Shown here in pieces: positions 22,601-33,618 of a stretch of 64,000 nt of DNA. Each line of letters opens with the position of its first letter. The first letter of the stretch is position 1. The translations under genes and the position numbers were made by a program. The DNA lies in the NCBI GenBank assembly GCA_010015655.1, contig ML976670.1, positions 754,122 through 818,121 of the forward strand. Direction: 5' to 3'. The stretch is from Bimuria novae-zelandiae CBS 107.79 (Eukaryota > Ascomycota > Dothideomycetes > Pleosporales > Didymosphaeriaceae). The notes below the pieces were generated by a model, which saw nothing but the letters and a program-made list of their open reading frames with translations, had not been told where the DNA came from and did no database searches.

Positions 22601-25600
22601 GACGACCTCTCCCCGATCATCAACGGAACGGCGTTCCACCAGCTCCTCATCGAAGACAAGTTCGATCCGTTCGCAGTTCCCAACAACTCTTACTCAACCG
22701 CCGCAGCCGACCGGACCTCGCACATCTAGAACCGGGTCAGTGATCTAACCTTCAGCAGCCTCTGAATGTTGTGTTGTCGGCAATGGCGGCCTTTTCACAA
22801 GTATTATAACGCAACTGGCTGTCGACTTTCGAGTCTCTTGCAATAGGATGACCACTGGGGAGGATATAGACAACAACCAGCCAATCATGACAGGCGCAAC
22901 TTTTTCAGCATGTGTCGACGCATGCGCGAGAAACTCCCTGTGTGTTGGGGTTGCCTGGAACGAGAATACTGGCGACTGCTCTTTGCAAAGATCTAGTGGG
23001 ACAGGTACACTTACAATAGCCGGCATTTGTGCTGCCGTTCGCCTCCCGATCAGCTCCAAGTCACAGCGCAGAACTAGTTCTGTTACGGGCTTAAAAAGCC
23101 GTATTACGCTCCGATCTTCATCTTCTGTCACTGCTTCGCGTAGCATGAGCACACGCGTATCGTCTACTGCTTTGCGCACATCGGCGACCCGGACCCTATC
23201 GGGCTCATCGACCACGACCAATACCAATAGCAGATTGCTCACTCAATCTGCGATTCCAATAGGTAGTGTGTCCCTACCAACTTGGCTATGCTCAGCAGGA
23301 TTCAATTCTCAAACTTCTAGCGGAACATTGAACACTCCACCTACATCTATCAATGCATTTGGAAGTCGTACGACTACCTCGCGATCAACTTCCACGGATG
23401 GTTTTTCCTCCACAGGTACCGGCGTGCGACCTCCTCAACCAACCACGTCTAGATAATCTCTTAGCACCAGCTCGATCGTGATTCTTGATCTCACTACCAA
23501 CATACCTACCGACAAAACAACGTTCGTGGGCTCTTTAAAACTTGTGTAATCAAACTCTAATATCTCTATTAGGAGCGCTACCGCTAATGGCGCAAGACCT
23601 TCCATAAGCTCGCCTCCACAAAGTACAGGCACCCCTGCTGCTACAACCAGTCAAAGTTCGTTCCTCTCTCAGCAAAATACCTCTGTCTACCAAACCCAGC
23701 GAGGAGCATCCAGCACTACGAACCCAACACCGGCTCCAAATACTTGTTGTGGTGTAATATCAAGTCTAGCTTACGCAGATGGCTCAACTTCATGCCAAGC
23801 CACATACGATGTTAAACTCCAATTCAGCGACCTTCTTACGGTACTTCTCGTTACATTTCCTCAGTGCGTTCAACGCTGCAGCGCTTCATCATTGTGTGTA
23901 GCTGTTGTCTACAATCCTCTTCTGGGTGTTTGCAATTTGAAGAGTGCATTGGGACCTTCTCAAGCTGGGGGTGGACTATGTGTGATTGTGAAGAGGACTC
24001 CAGCTGGCCCAGCTCAACCGTTGCTGTCAACAAGCACTGCCACTTTGGGCTCGATCGAGTTGACAGGTCCATCAAGTCTACCATCGATAGTCTCGAGAAT
24101 CCAACCTCAACAGGAGACTAGTAGCTCACTTGCAACATTAGTTAGTCTTAGCCAAAGTTTTCCCAGTCGTGATTCAGCCTCTTTGCCGCAAAGTACTGGA
24201 GCCGAGGGTCTTGCAACTTCCGTACCAGTTTTCTCGAGCAGCGGCCGCGTCTCCAATAGCTTCAACACAAAGCTAACAGTTCCATCGATATCTCTTGGTG
24301 CATTTTCGAGCAGCTTAAGAGATGTCAGATCCTCAGCGGCGTTCCCTACCTTCTCATTACCGACGATCACGAAGCGAATCTCCCCCAACGGCCTGTGAGC
24401 CTTCCCGTTCGAGTATACATGCGAGGGAAGCGCGTTCGGTGACTGCTGCGGAGTAGGTGGCATCTGGTAAGATACTTAGCATATACTTTTTCCCGCAGCA
24501 TCGTGTATAAGTACTAATTTGGGCATCAGCGGAAGCGACGACTTCCATTGTGTTCGAGCATGTAATCCACTCTATGGGCTATGCAGTTCTTTAAGCGCGT
24601 TGTCGTTGTCTCCGACAATCACAAGGACTGGGCAAAATACACTGGCCGAACGGACAAGCGTAGTCGGCATTACGAGCACTGGCATGGTTGTGCCAATCGT
24701 CCCAGGCTCCACGCAGAGCAATAATCTCACTTCAGAGATCGTTGTCAATGCTATCACGACAAGGTCGCTCGCGCCGGTCACGCCGAATGCATCGGGACAA
24801 CCGAGCACACCACGTACTTCGCGTGCTTCCGCCGCCTCGGCTTCTCCACGTACGAACTCACTACGTACAACAATATCAGTACCCAGCCCGGGTAGTTACA
24901 GCTCCACTTCAGGCCCCGAAGATGCAGGTTTTGGACGATCGAGCCCCAACACTGTAACACAATTCCCACCGGTCCAGCCACCGACAACATCTTCGCTTTT
25001 GGAGCCGTGGACATTAACCCGCTCAAAGCGTGTCACCATTGATGCTACCCTCCTAGTTTCGGTTGACACCATGCGTTCCATTGTTTCCACGAAGGGGGTA
25101 TCGGCATCCCTGAGCCTCCTGCAGAACTTACGACGAGCATCGTCCTTACGCAAACTCCAGTATTTTCAAGTTCCTCTCTTCTGGTTACAGATGATGTCAG
25201 CCCAGGAACACGTACCAGGACAGGTTCAAGAACGCGTGCTCCAGGTCCGGATATTCCCCCCGAGACTTCCAGGTTGCAGGTCTCTGAACGTTCGCTTACC
25301 TCCTCACAAAGTTTTATTGTGAATCCGTCTGCAGTGTCTGGTATTGACGCCGTCGGCGGAGAAGGCATTGCCAGTCAAACAAAATCTATTTCCCGCGCAA
25401 GTACCCACAGCACATCGCGATCCGTCATTGGCAGCGGCACGAGTGCTACCTCAGGAGCTGTTCCTCTCAGTAATACGCGCAACGCGGCTCGTAGCACTTC
25501 TCGCAGCATTTATGAATCCACCACCAGTGGAAATACACGCTTCAATGTTCCAGACACATCACCATCACGGATTCTATCGCTTTCACCGGCATCTTCCAGA

Positions 25601-26915
25601 GTGACCGTTGTAAATCCATCTGGAGTATTTGGAGTCAACACATTTAGTGATGCGGACGCTGCTAGTGGTACAACACAGTCTAGTCCCCTCGTTACGATCA
25701 CTCGCAGTACGTCGCAGTTTGCCACCCGCAGGACCTCGAGGTTCGGCGTTCGTACTATCATTCGGACGTTCACTGCATCGCGTTCGCCGAGCTTCACGCG
25801 AACCCGCACTCAAAGCATAGGGCGTATAGTGACCCCAATTATCCCTCTCAGCACGCTTACCCGGCCAAGAAGCCGACAATACGCTACCCATAAACGGGCT
25901 TACTACATCGGATGGGATCACATCGTCAAACCGCGCCGGACCACCAATCTCAACGCGATCAATTCCCACTAGACAAACGATAATAACGCCTCAGGTCGCA
26001 GTGGTGGCCTGACTCTCACTCAAAAAGACGTGGAGACGGGAAAAGTGAATACCGCGTCTGGATCTCGCTCACAGGCTAGAACACGGACGGGCGCAAACGC
26101 GAGTCCAATTCCGCCGCCTACATCGACGCCGGGTGACATAGATATAAATCCAGGGACTCATGGTGGGCCTGTGTATATACCACCGGATTGGGTCGACCCG
26201 TTTGATGGAGGTGACGGCCTTCCAGATCTTGATGAAGACGGAAATGGATATGAAAGTTGGTACGACCCAGATGATCAAGATGATTGGGCGATAGGAAATG
26301 GAGATTTGGAGAGGATGATTGCAATTGCGGCTGTGATTGGTGGTGGACGGATGATGAGGACAATGCCGGAGAAGGAGTGGATTGGTACTGGAGAGATGAA
26401 GACGATGGAAGCTTTGAGGAAGATGGAACCTGCAAAGTGACTGCAACGCTACCAAATTCTTCGTCAACTCTAACACCAACGTCGTCCCCTGATGCCAAGA
26501 TTGGGAGTGGAGGTGGCACTGGGTTTACGATGAAGAGCCAAAACCAGAAACAACACTGTCTGGAAACTTGCCATCCCCAACAACAGCAGATTACGTTTAG
26601 AAGTGGCATTGGATATACACAACCGTAGTGCATATACCATGGCCCAGACCAACGGGGAAAGAAGCCAACGATGCTGGCTGGGAGTGGATGACTACGGATG
26701 CTCCGCCATCGTCTACGCGCACGACACCAGCACACACTCACGAGATCAACACTTCTACTTGGTCCCCGTTAATATTTACAGATGGACCTAGTCCTACATT
26801 CAGAAAGGATGAGCCGCCTCCATGGCATGAAGGGACCCTCGAAGAATGGCTCAGATTACACGAGAATGATTCCAATAAAGAATGGAAAGACGGGGTGCTG
26901 TTCTCTAGAGCGTGA
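19644..26915 (+). pseudogene. decayed secreted Ser/Thr-rich (mucin-like) protein gene with PAN/Apple-like modules
   Basis: A plus-strand coding-like tract of about 7.3 kb. It starts MFPPLQPKQHAW followed by a hydrophobic signal (LLQLLLFTLLTNAVFA). Cysteine-patterned PAN/Apple-like modules occur near 19.77-19.99 kb (ALCLDSCFGTPGCAGATYD), 22.77-23.04 kb (FSACVDACARNSLCVGVAWN), 23.74-23.99 kb (CVQRCSASSLCVAVVYN) and a worn copy near 24.44-24.61 kb. They are separated by hydrophobic VPS/VPT-type repeats (20.2-22.1 kb) and Ser/Thr/Arg-rich spacers; the last 0.9 kb is acidic and Trp-rich. The frame is interrupted by stops (TAG 19845, TAA 20154, TGA 20564, TAA 22746, TAA 23454, among others) and by several frame changes (near 20.2, 21.05, 21.4, 22.15 and 25.3 kb). 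Several stops fit CAG/CAA to TAG/TAA change. It could instead be two neighbouring decayed genes, or some breaks could be introns. Confidence 0.7.
21904..21981 (+). repeat. 17-bp tandem repeat, four and a half copies
   Basis: Perfect units CATCAGCTTCTCAGCAC start at 21904, 21921, 21938 and 21955, then a partial copy begins at 21972. Because 17 is not a multiple of three, each copy rotates the reading frame, giving the translated series SFSAPSAS / QHHQLLST. It lies in the hydrophobic repeat part of the decayed mucin-like gene. Confidence 0.97.
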
Positions 26916-27612
26916 GAGGAGCGCGACGTCGAAAAACGATTGGCGCAAGCGCCTGGAGTCAGAAGATTTCTTTGTATATTTCATTTGTAGGTGGTATACT
27001 GCATTGGTCAACTTGGAGATTTCGTTATGTAGGCAGACTGGAACTGCGGAGGGCGTATGTATTTGCCAGTGGGAAATTCACTTTGTTCGATGTTTAGTTC
27101 AAATCAGCTGTGACAGTTACACTGGTGTTCGCGAGGTAGCCCCCAGTCGCGTGTGTCGCATACTCTATCAAAGTCCGATCGTCAAGGACATGATTCCAGT
27201 AGTCGCCCTTGGGTCGTGCAGGAAGCCCATTGCCGTTGCCAAAATTCCCATCTGATTTATAATGCTCTGATCCGACCCTTGCTCCGTACTCAATGAGAGC
27301 TCTACAAGTCGTGTTTCATAGCCGAGAGAGTTTGTAACATTGTGAACTGTCATATCTTCCAGTCTAAAGTTTTCAGTGGACCACTGTTATTTTACTTTCT
27401 TGAGAGCATTGTTCTAGGAATTCCTTGTGAAAGTACTATGATCGAGCAGCTGTACGAAAACCCGTTCCTATATAAACCTAATCTTTTCCACCATTAGAAA
27501 CCCAACACAACAGAACAATTTGAACAGGATAAACCACCTTTCCCTTGAAGGAAATAAGCAACCTCTTATTTCTCACAACCTAACAATCAATCGAGTCAGA
27601 TCACTATCGAAA
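26916..27612. other. intergenic, with promoter of the RING-like gene
   Basis: No gene seen. The right part carries a TATA box (listed) and an adenine/CT-rich leader before the ATG at 27613. Confidence 0.4.
27469..27476 (+). promoter_or_regulatory. TATA box of the RING-like gene
   Basis: TATATAAA, 137 bp upstream of the chosen ATG at 27613. Confidence 0.5.
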
Positions 27613-28554
27613 ATGACTCTTTCAACGAAATACGAGTTCATCGCGCACCACCTACACAACTGCGAAGCGCCTGCTGGCATCAACTGTACAATTTGTCAAG
27701 AACAAGCTGACAACAGCGAGCAGGCTACCCGTATCGATCACGCCAACGGTTCTTCCTGCTTCTTCCACAAGGAGTGCGCTCTCGCCTGGTTCAACAGCGT
27801 CGACGAGGCCAACGTAGTGCAGCGCACACGTGCTCAATGCCCGAACGACCGTATCGAGCTCTTCCAGCCTGCGCGAATTATCCCAGCACGCTTCATTTGG
27901 ACTGCTGAAATCAACGCAGCTTACCGCTCGGATGATCTGTCTCTAGAGGAGATGGCTAATAGGGCCGATGCTGCCCTTCGCGTTATCCGATCCACTCGTG
28001 CAAACCTCGAAACCGTTCGAGGGATCGTTGAGGACTATCACGAGCGGATCTATTGGCGGCAGGCTGCGGCGACCCACTACGAGGCACTTCTAGCTGCTGA
28101 AGATAACCCAGAGTACAATGCTCTCGGCCGCGAGCTGCGGGATGAAGTGGACCAGTGGACGACGGAGTACGCGCAGATGGTGGCTTCGCTGCGGCGCTCC
28201 GATATAGCTCGTGTACGTCGGCATATCACGGAATTGGAGGTTTTAGGCATCACGGACCCTCAAATTCCCCGGATTGAGAATCGCGTTCGTCAAGCCGAGG
28301 ACCTTCTGAATGATCCTGCATTGGCCCAGATCCTAGCAAGTGATAATGTGGCAGTCGGGCTCGCTCAGGGATCGTGGGCGGGTGATTTGCTGATGTGGTA
28401 CGAGATTATCGTATTGGACATTGCGTGGTTGCAGGAACTGCGCAACGCCCATAATTCCACTCCGGTCCAGGGTTTACGGGCTGATGCTCCACTGCTAGAT
28501 TTGAGCGAGGCCAACCTCCAACAATTGGAGACGGCACCGGCGAACTTGGAGTGA
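27613..28554 (+). CDS. RING-like zinc-binding protein with helical C-terminus
   Basis: A 313-aa intronless frame starting at the ATG at 27613; a longer in-frame extension to 27520 lies between the TATA box and this start and is probably leader. The N-terminus has a RING-type spacing: INCTICQEQ (C-x2-C), then a histidine and cysteine in DHANGSSCFFHKECALAWFN, then RAQCPNDRIEL (CPND). This would coordinate zinc and suggests an E3 ubiquitin ligase-type role. The remaining 220 residues are mostly charged and predicted helical (for example RVIRSTRANLETVRGIVEDY), with no domain I recognise. The ligand order is slightly unusual for RING, so E3 activity is an inference. Confidence 0.8.
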   Translation: MTLSTKYEFIAHHLHNCEAPAGINCTICQEQADNSEQATRIDHANGSSCFFHKECALAWFNSVDEANVVQRTRAQCPNDRIELFQPARIIPARFIWTAEINAAYRSDDLSLEEMANRADAALRVIRSTRANLETVRGIVEDYHERIYWRQAAATHYEALLAAEDNPEYNALGRELRDEVDQWTTEYAQMVASLRRSDIARVRRHITELEVLGITDPQIPRIENRVRQAEDLLNDPALAQILASDNVAVGLAQGSWAGDLLMWYEIIVLDIAWLQELRNAHNSTPVQGLRADAPLLDLSEANLQQLETAPANLE

Positions 28555-29056
28555 GGGAACCGTTGTGGTTAGTTTTGCACATCCACATAGCGCAGGTTCT
28601 TCGCGGCTCAATGTAGTTCGCGCATTGGTGACTTATTCCTGAGCTCAGCCACATGTAATTGTCTATTACGCTTTTTCCTTATCTCATTTGTAGCCTTCCT
28701 TGCCTTCGTATCGCGTACTATCGTGTCTGTAATCGAATTTTTCCTGCAAATGTTTAAATTCTATACGTGGACCATTCCACACACAATCTTGGCCTTACTT
28801 GTATCTAAGCTGATTAACATCCCCTAAATCTCACTCATTATTTGAAACCATGCAGAATGAACCTTCGGAGGATGGTGGCGCCCGGAAATCCTGTAATCAC
28901 GTGATACCACTTGATCGGTCACCTCTGGCTGTTCACCAGGAAGGCTGTCGAATCAAATAAACAATTACTAAGTTAGGATACTATAGGGGATCTGTCACAG
29001 ATGGCTGTACTCACTTGTGTGACAATGAACATGATAAGGAAAGCGTCAAGACACGA
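28555..29056. other. intergenic, no gene seen
   Basis: Convergent 3' flanks of the RING-like and NADAR genes. No repeat or RNA gene recognised. Confidence 0.45.
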
Positions 29057-29848
29057 CTACCAATAAATAGCCATGCCCGGTCTATCGAACACCGAAACAT
29101 CAAATTTGGCATTAGCAGCAGCAGCCGCTGCGGGGTTGGCCAAATTCCACGTCTGCTTCTTACACCACGAAAGCGACTGCCCAAACAGATTCCGCCCCCA
29201 ACGTTTCCTATTTTTAATGTTCTTGGGATCCCCAGCGTCTTCAGCGGAGAGTCCTATACCGAACAGATAATCTGTTGGAGACGCGTAGACAAGCTCATGG
29301 TCCGCGAATGGCAAGAGCTTCTTCCGTAGGGCTGCTGCATTGCGACCGTGGAGAAACTTTTGCTCGTTTGCCCGTGAGGCAACGCAAAGAACCTCTGTAC
29401 CAAGTCAGAACATTGTTATGTATAAGTAGGTATAGTATTAGTACGCACTCTCTTGCCAGATACTGTCCTTGAAGCCCTTCACGCTGTTGCCTAGCGCTCT
29501 GTGCTCGTCTGATGACACAGAAGCTAGTATCTTCTCAAGCGCTTTCTTGTCGTTGAAGAGCCGTGCTTTTGCGGCCATGATGTAGTGACCCACGGATTGG
29601 TAGGTGACTTCGCCGTCTTCGAACGGCGCTTTGTACCAGGGAGAGAGGAATCCGGTTACGCGATCGGACGCGTCCCAAAAGAAGAGCGTCTTGATCTCGG
29701 GACTCGCAGATTCTGCTTTTCTGCTTTGTTGCTTGGCTCTGGATTTCGGCTTCCCTTTCTTTTTGAGCGATGCGGCAGTCCTGGTTCTGGCTCTGGACTC
29801 TTTTGCTGACTTGGATGTAGAAGCTGCGTTACGCTTAGTTCTAGCCAT
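29057..29848 (-). CDS. NADAR domain protein
   Basis: Two exons, 29449-29848 and 29057-29394 (245 aa), separated by a 54-bp intron (GTGCGT..CAG); the total is divisible by three. The first 50 residues are Lys/Arg/Ser-rich and low complexity (SKSAKESRARTRTAASLKKK), possibly a nuclear or nucleolar signal. The rest matches the NADAR (YbiA/RibX) fold: FFWDASDRVTGFLSPWYKAP, VTYQSVGHYIMAAKARLFND, ALGNSVKGFKDSIWQE, KKLLPFADHELVYASPTDYL, FGIGLSAED and RKRWGRNLFGQSL. Family members act on riboflavin precursors or ADP-ribose/NAD-derived products; which applies here is unknown. The start at 29848 is chosen because the upstream extension has no similarity. Confidence 0.88.
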
Positions 29849-30466
29849 TCTTGCGGTGCCGTTTTGAACGAAAGGTTGTTCAAAGAGAAAGCTAAAGTGC
29901 TTCCGCTGTGTAGAAGTATATATGTTTAGTATAAATCGGGGTAACGGCGACACTGCCACAATGAAGGCAGCTGCCTATCGAGCGGGGTACCAGGCGCCAT
30001 TTTGCATCTGTAATTTGCTGCTCATGACTGTCCCACTCCAAAACCAATGCTCTTCAATTATTTATACACAGAGCAGTCATTACCATTTCCATCCACTTGT
30101 GGCGGTCAGATTGCATCCAAAGTGGTGGTGGAGCAAAGATGATCGTGGCCTCAAGCGAACGCGCCAGTCGAACCCCGCTAGCGCACTCCTTTTCCGCGCC
30201 TCCGCAGTGTCATCGCCCTGTGGCTGAGCGTTGAACGAGAATCAAGCATCGCTTCGTGAACGATGCCTCGTACTCCTTACGGTCCATTGCGACGTCGACG
30301 CCCACGTCCTCCAAGCAGCGCATATCCAGACCCTTCGTTCCTAATGTTGTCGCTGTCGCGCATAGCACCGACCTGATTGCCCAGCTATAGACGTCGCACC
30401 GCGAACCATTCTATCTATTATTTATACATATGCTTCTATTGTAGATTTCTCCAAACTGTCTTTAAA
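29849..30466. promoter_or_regulatory. divergent intergenic region between NADAR and GT90 genes
   Basis: About 0.6 kb between head-to-head genes. No gene seen; a TATTTATAC motif near 30420 lies about 45 bp upstream of the GT90 ATG. Confidence 0.4.
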
Positions 30467-32039
30467 ATGATCCTACGGCGGCGATGCGGCGCATCCGACT
30501 GCCTAGCATGGTTCTTCATATCCGGCATCGCTCTCATCTTCTTCCTCATCTCCAGCATTCTCTACGGAACGCGCACTGAGAACCCCTCCCTACCACGAGT
30601 CGTACAAGAGGTGCTCCCTGCTGGACGCTGCCTCTGCCAGCAATCGACAACCTTCGAGTGCGCTACATGCCTGGATTGCGCCGCTCACCCGCCCTTTGTC
30701 GCCAACACTACGCGCACAGAGGGGGAGTCGTGGGTGTTTGACTACCGCCGCGACGCGAGCAACTATGGCCTGGATGAGGTCCAGTGCCAAGCAGCTTTCC
30801 CAGGCCTCTTTGAGGAGGCTACGCGGGCAAAGAATTATGCGAAGGGCAAAGGAATGGTGACGCAGAAGAACCTGACGGATTTCGACTTGTCGAAGGGCAT
30901 GGTCCATGCAATGATTTATGACGGCCAGGTACGGACATCACAAACAAGGACATCACAATTGGCTAACGTGGATGAAGCTTCGCGTTCTCCGAACCTTCCT
31001 CGTAGATAACATCAACCGTCAGAAGGCAATTGCTTCTCTGGCTGCCTTGCACCGCGCTATCTCCGCCGCCCGCGACCGCCCATCGATTCCCAACATCGAG
31101 TTCGTCCTTAGCGTCGAAGATCTTCCTGCACAACCCAAGAAGCCACTTTGGATGCTTTCGCGGCGCGCGGGAGATGACGACCTGTGGTTGATGCCCGATT
31201 TCGGCTGGTGGAGCTGGGACATGCCCTCTCTGGGCGCATTCGACGAGATCGCTGCCGAAGCTATACAGCGCGAACGAGTTGAGCCGTGGGACTCAAAAAA
31301 GGAAAAGCTAGTCTGGCGCGGCAAGCTGAACTTTGCACCGAAATTGCGAAGGAAGCTTGTGGATGCGGCGAAAGGCAAGCCGTGGAGCGATGTCGGACAG
31401 GTCAAGTGGGAAGACACTGAATTTAAGGAGCCAGGTGCGCAGTTTCTGGGACCCGTGGACCAATGCAGTTACATGTTTATTGCGCACGCTGAAGGTATGG
31501 CACCCCCTTGATGAAAGTAGGACACAGTCTGATAACCGCAGGTCGATCATACTCCGGCGCCTTGAAGTACCGCCAGCTCTGTCGCTCCGTCGTCGTTTCA
31601 CATAAGCTTCAGTGGATCCAGCACTACCACTATCTTCTCGTCGCGACCGGTTCTAAGCAGAACTATGTCGAAGTTGAGCGTGACTTCTCCGACCTCTCCT
31701 CGGCCATGGATGATCTCCTTGCACACCCCGAAAAGGCGAAGCGCATCGCCGATAACAGCGTGAAGACGTTCCGAGAGCGGTACTTGACGGGTGCCGCGGA
31801 AGCCTGCTATTGGCGCGCCTTGATCAAAGCTTGGAAAGAAGTCAGCTTCGAGCCTGCGCTATATGAGAAAGTAGAAGATGGGCATAAGAAGAAGAGGGAA
31901 CAAAAGAGGGGTGTACGTTACGAGACTTTTATGTGAGTTCTCTGCACTGGTTGAAATACCATCTTGGGCATCTTGCTGACCACATGGCAGATTATATGGC
32001 TACAACACACAATTAGAGTGGCCAAAGAGCGCCAAGTAA
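30467..32039 (+). CDS. GT90 (CAP10-like) glycosyltransferase, type II membrane protein
   Basis: Four exons: 30467-30928, 30978-31494, 31542-31932 and 31991-32039 (472 aa). Introns are 49, 47 and 58 bp; the total is divisible by three. The N-terminus is cytosolic-basic followed by one membrane span (about 13-33, LAWFFISGIALIFFLISSIL), the topology of a Golgi enzyme. The CAP10/GT90 core shows IEFVLSVEDLP, WMLSRRAGDDDLWLMPDFGW, WDSKKEKLVWRGKLNFAPKL, DQCSYMFIAHAEGRSYSGAL, KYRQLCRSVVVSHKLQWIQH and NYVEVERDFSDL. Related fungal proteins transfer xylose or other sugars to capsule or wall glycans. The first intron uses an AAG acceptor, and the last small exon (ending LEWPKSAK) is a prediction from a strong GTGAGT donor. 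Confidence 0.88.
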
Positions 32040-32380
32040 GCAAACTATGGACGAGTGGTGTAGCCACCATATTTGTATTTTGAGGAAGTGATTGGTGCAT
32101 CGTTCATAGCGTGTCGTATACCCATTTGTTTTGCATATGGAGCATTTTGGAGGCTATGTTCAGGTATAGAAGGAACGGAGTTGGACCGCCATCTTGCGAC
32201 CGTTAGACGATTTGCGGGTTCTTGGTGAACAAGCTTTACGTACGGCCTGTTGCACCGTCGTGTCAGTTACCCATTATCCATTAGGGGCCCTGAAAGATGG
32301 TTTACCGTCTTAGCTGATGGATAAACTTATCGGCGACTTTACTTAGAAGCTTACAAAGCACTAGAGTCACCGCCTTCTTC
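32040..32380. other. intergenic, no gene seen
   Basis: Convergent 3' flanks of the GT90 and thioesterase genes; nothing recognised. Confidence 0.45.
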
Positions 32381-33071
32381 TCACAGCTTATTCTTCTCCC
32401 TCAACCCCAATTGCATAAGCTCCTCCAACTTCGCCCTCACGTGCGGCTCCAGTCCCTCCAGCGGGGCTTTCCCCGTGTCCCTCATGACCCAGATCTGCAC
32501 GAACCCGCCCACAGCCTTGACCACCTCATCACCCTCTTTAAAGAACCCAACCTCATACATCACGCTGTTCTTACCCAGCTTCACCACTCGAAGTCCGAGC
32601 TCTAGCATACCAGGGTACTGCAGCTGCCCGAAGTAGTCACAATATGTGTTGGCGACAAGTGCGGTCCGGGGGTACGAAGTCGTGTTGTAGCCGACACGGG
32701 TCATTAGGTACTCGTTGATGATGGAGTCGATTAGGACGCCGTAGATGGGGTTGTTGAGGTGGTGGAACATGTCATTGTCGGCCCTTTGGAGTTGTGAGTG
32801 GTGGACTTTGAGAGGCTTGGAACTTTCTTTATGGTATGAAAAAGCTCATTTTCGTTATGTCGCTAGCAGCAGCGTACACGCAAGCGACTTCGGAGACAAG
32901 ACAGCTACGAGCTCCTTCGCATGTCAAGTGGCTGGTTGTGGAAAGGGTCACGTGCGATAGGTTCGGCAGGGATACGCACCATCTTGTCCGGTAGTCCAAG
33001 CGATAGGGATAATCCTGCCGTTTCCGAAGCTTCTTGGAGGCCAGGTCTAGACCTAACGATGTCTCTGGCAT
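32381..33071 (-). CDS. 4HBT-type (hotdog fold) acyl-CoA thioesterase
   Basis: Two exons, 32980-33071 and 32381-32783 (164 aa), with a 196-bp intron (GTGCGT..AAG); the total is divisible by three. The junction creates YPYRLDYRTRWADNDMFHHL, continuing NNPIYGVLIDS, the hotdog active-site pattern in which an Asp and the following His/Asn residues face the acyl-CoA thioester. LVKLGKNSVMYEVGFFKEGD-like strands follow. The family hydrolyses acyl-CoAs, often in mitochondria; the substrate is unknown. The intron is longer than others in the window, so the acceptor position is somewhat less certain. Confidence 0.85.
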
Positions 33072-33618
33072 CGTGGATAGGCTGCACAGAATGATGATGG
33101 ACGAGCAGATACATGGAGGATGTCGTTCAGCCGAGGTTCGTGTTGGACCCTGAATCTTGGCAGTGTGCCACTGGGCTCTTTCCATCTCAGCCTTTTGTTC
33201 CGTCACTCTCAAAGTCGTACTTATGCGGTTCATTATTAGCATTGACAACAGCTATATTTGGGCAGGATTACATGGCGACTAGACACAACCCCGGACACAC
33301 AACGCTTCGCATTGCCCCTCACGCCAAGTACATACCTACCTATGGTAGGTACCCAGCAGCGGCCCATCGTTACACGAAGATGGAGAAAGCGAAACCTAAT
33401 CAGGCAATACGTAGATCAGTAAGTCCTCCTTCGAACTGTCAACCGCTTCTACTTCAATACATGTGGCCAAGCTCATTTGCTTCCACCTACTCCATTAACA
33501 TCGCCCGAGGTCCGCTCAATGCCACAAGTATTCTCGCCTCGTGTTCGTTGGGTTCTTCGCGGTCCACCAAGGCTACTTGAAATATAGATGCATTGACAAG
33601 GTCGGGGACTTCGGAGTA
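33072..33618. other. intergenic, no gene seen
   Basis: A plus-strand frame of about 155 codons (33113-33580) overlaps the leader of the thioesterase gene and has no recognisable features; treated as chance. Confidence 0.4.
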
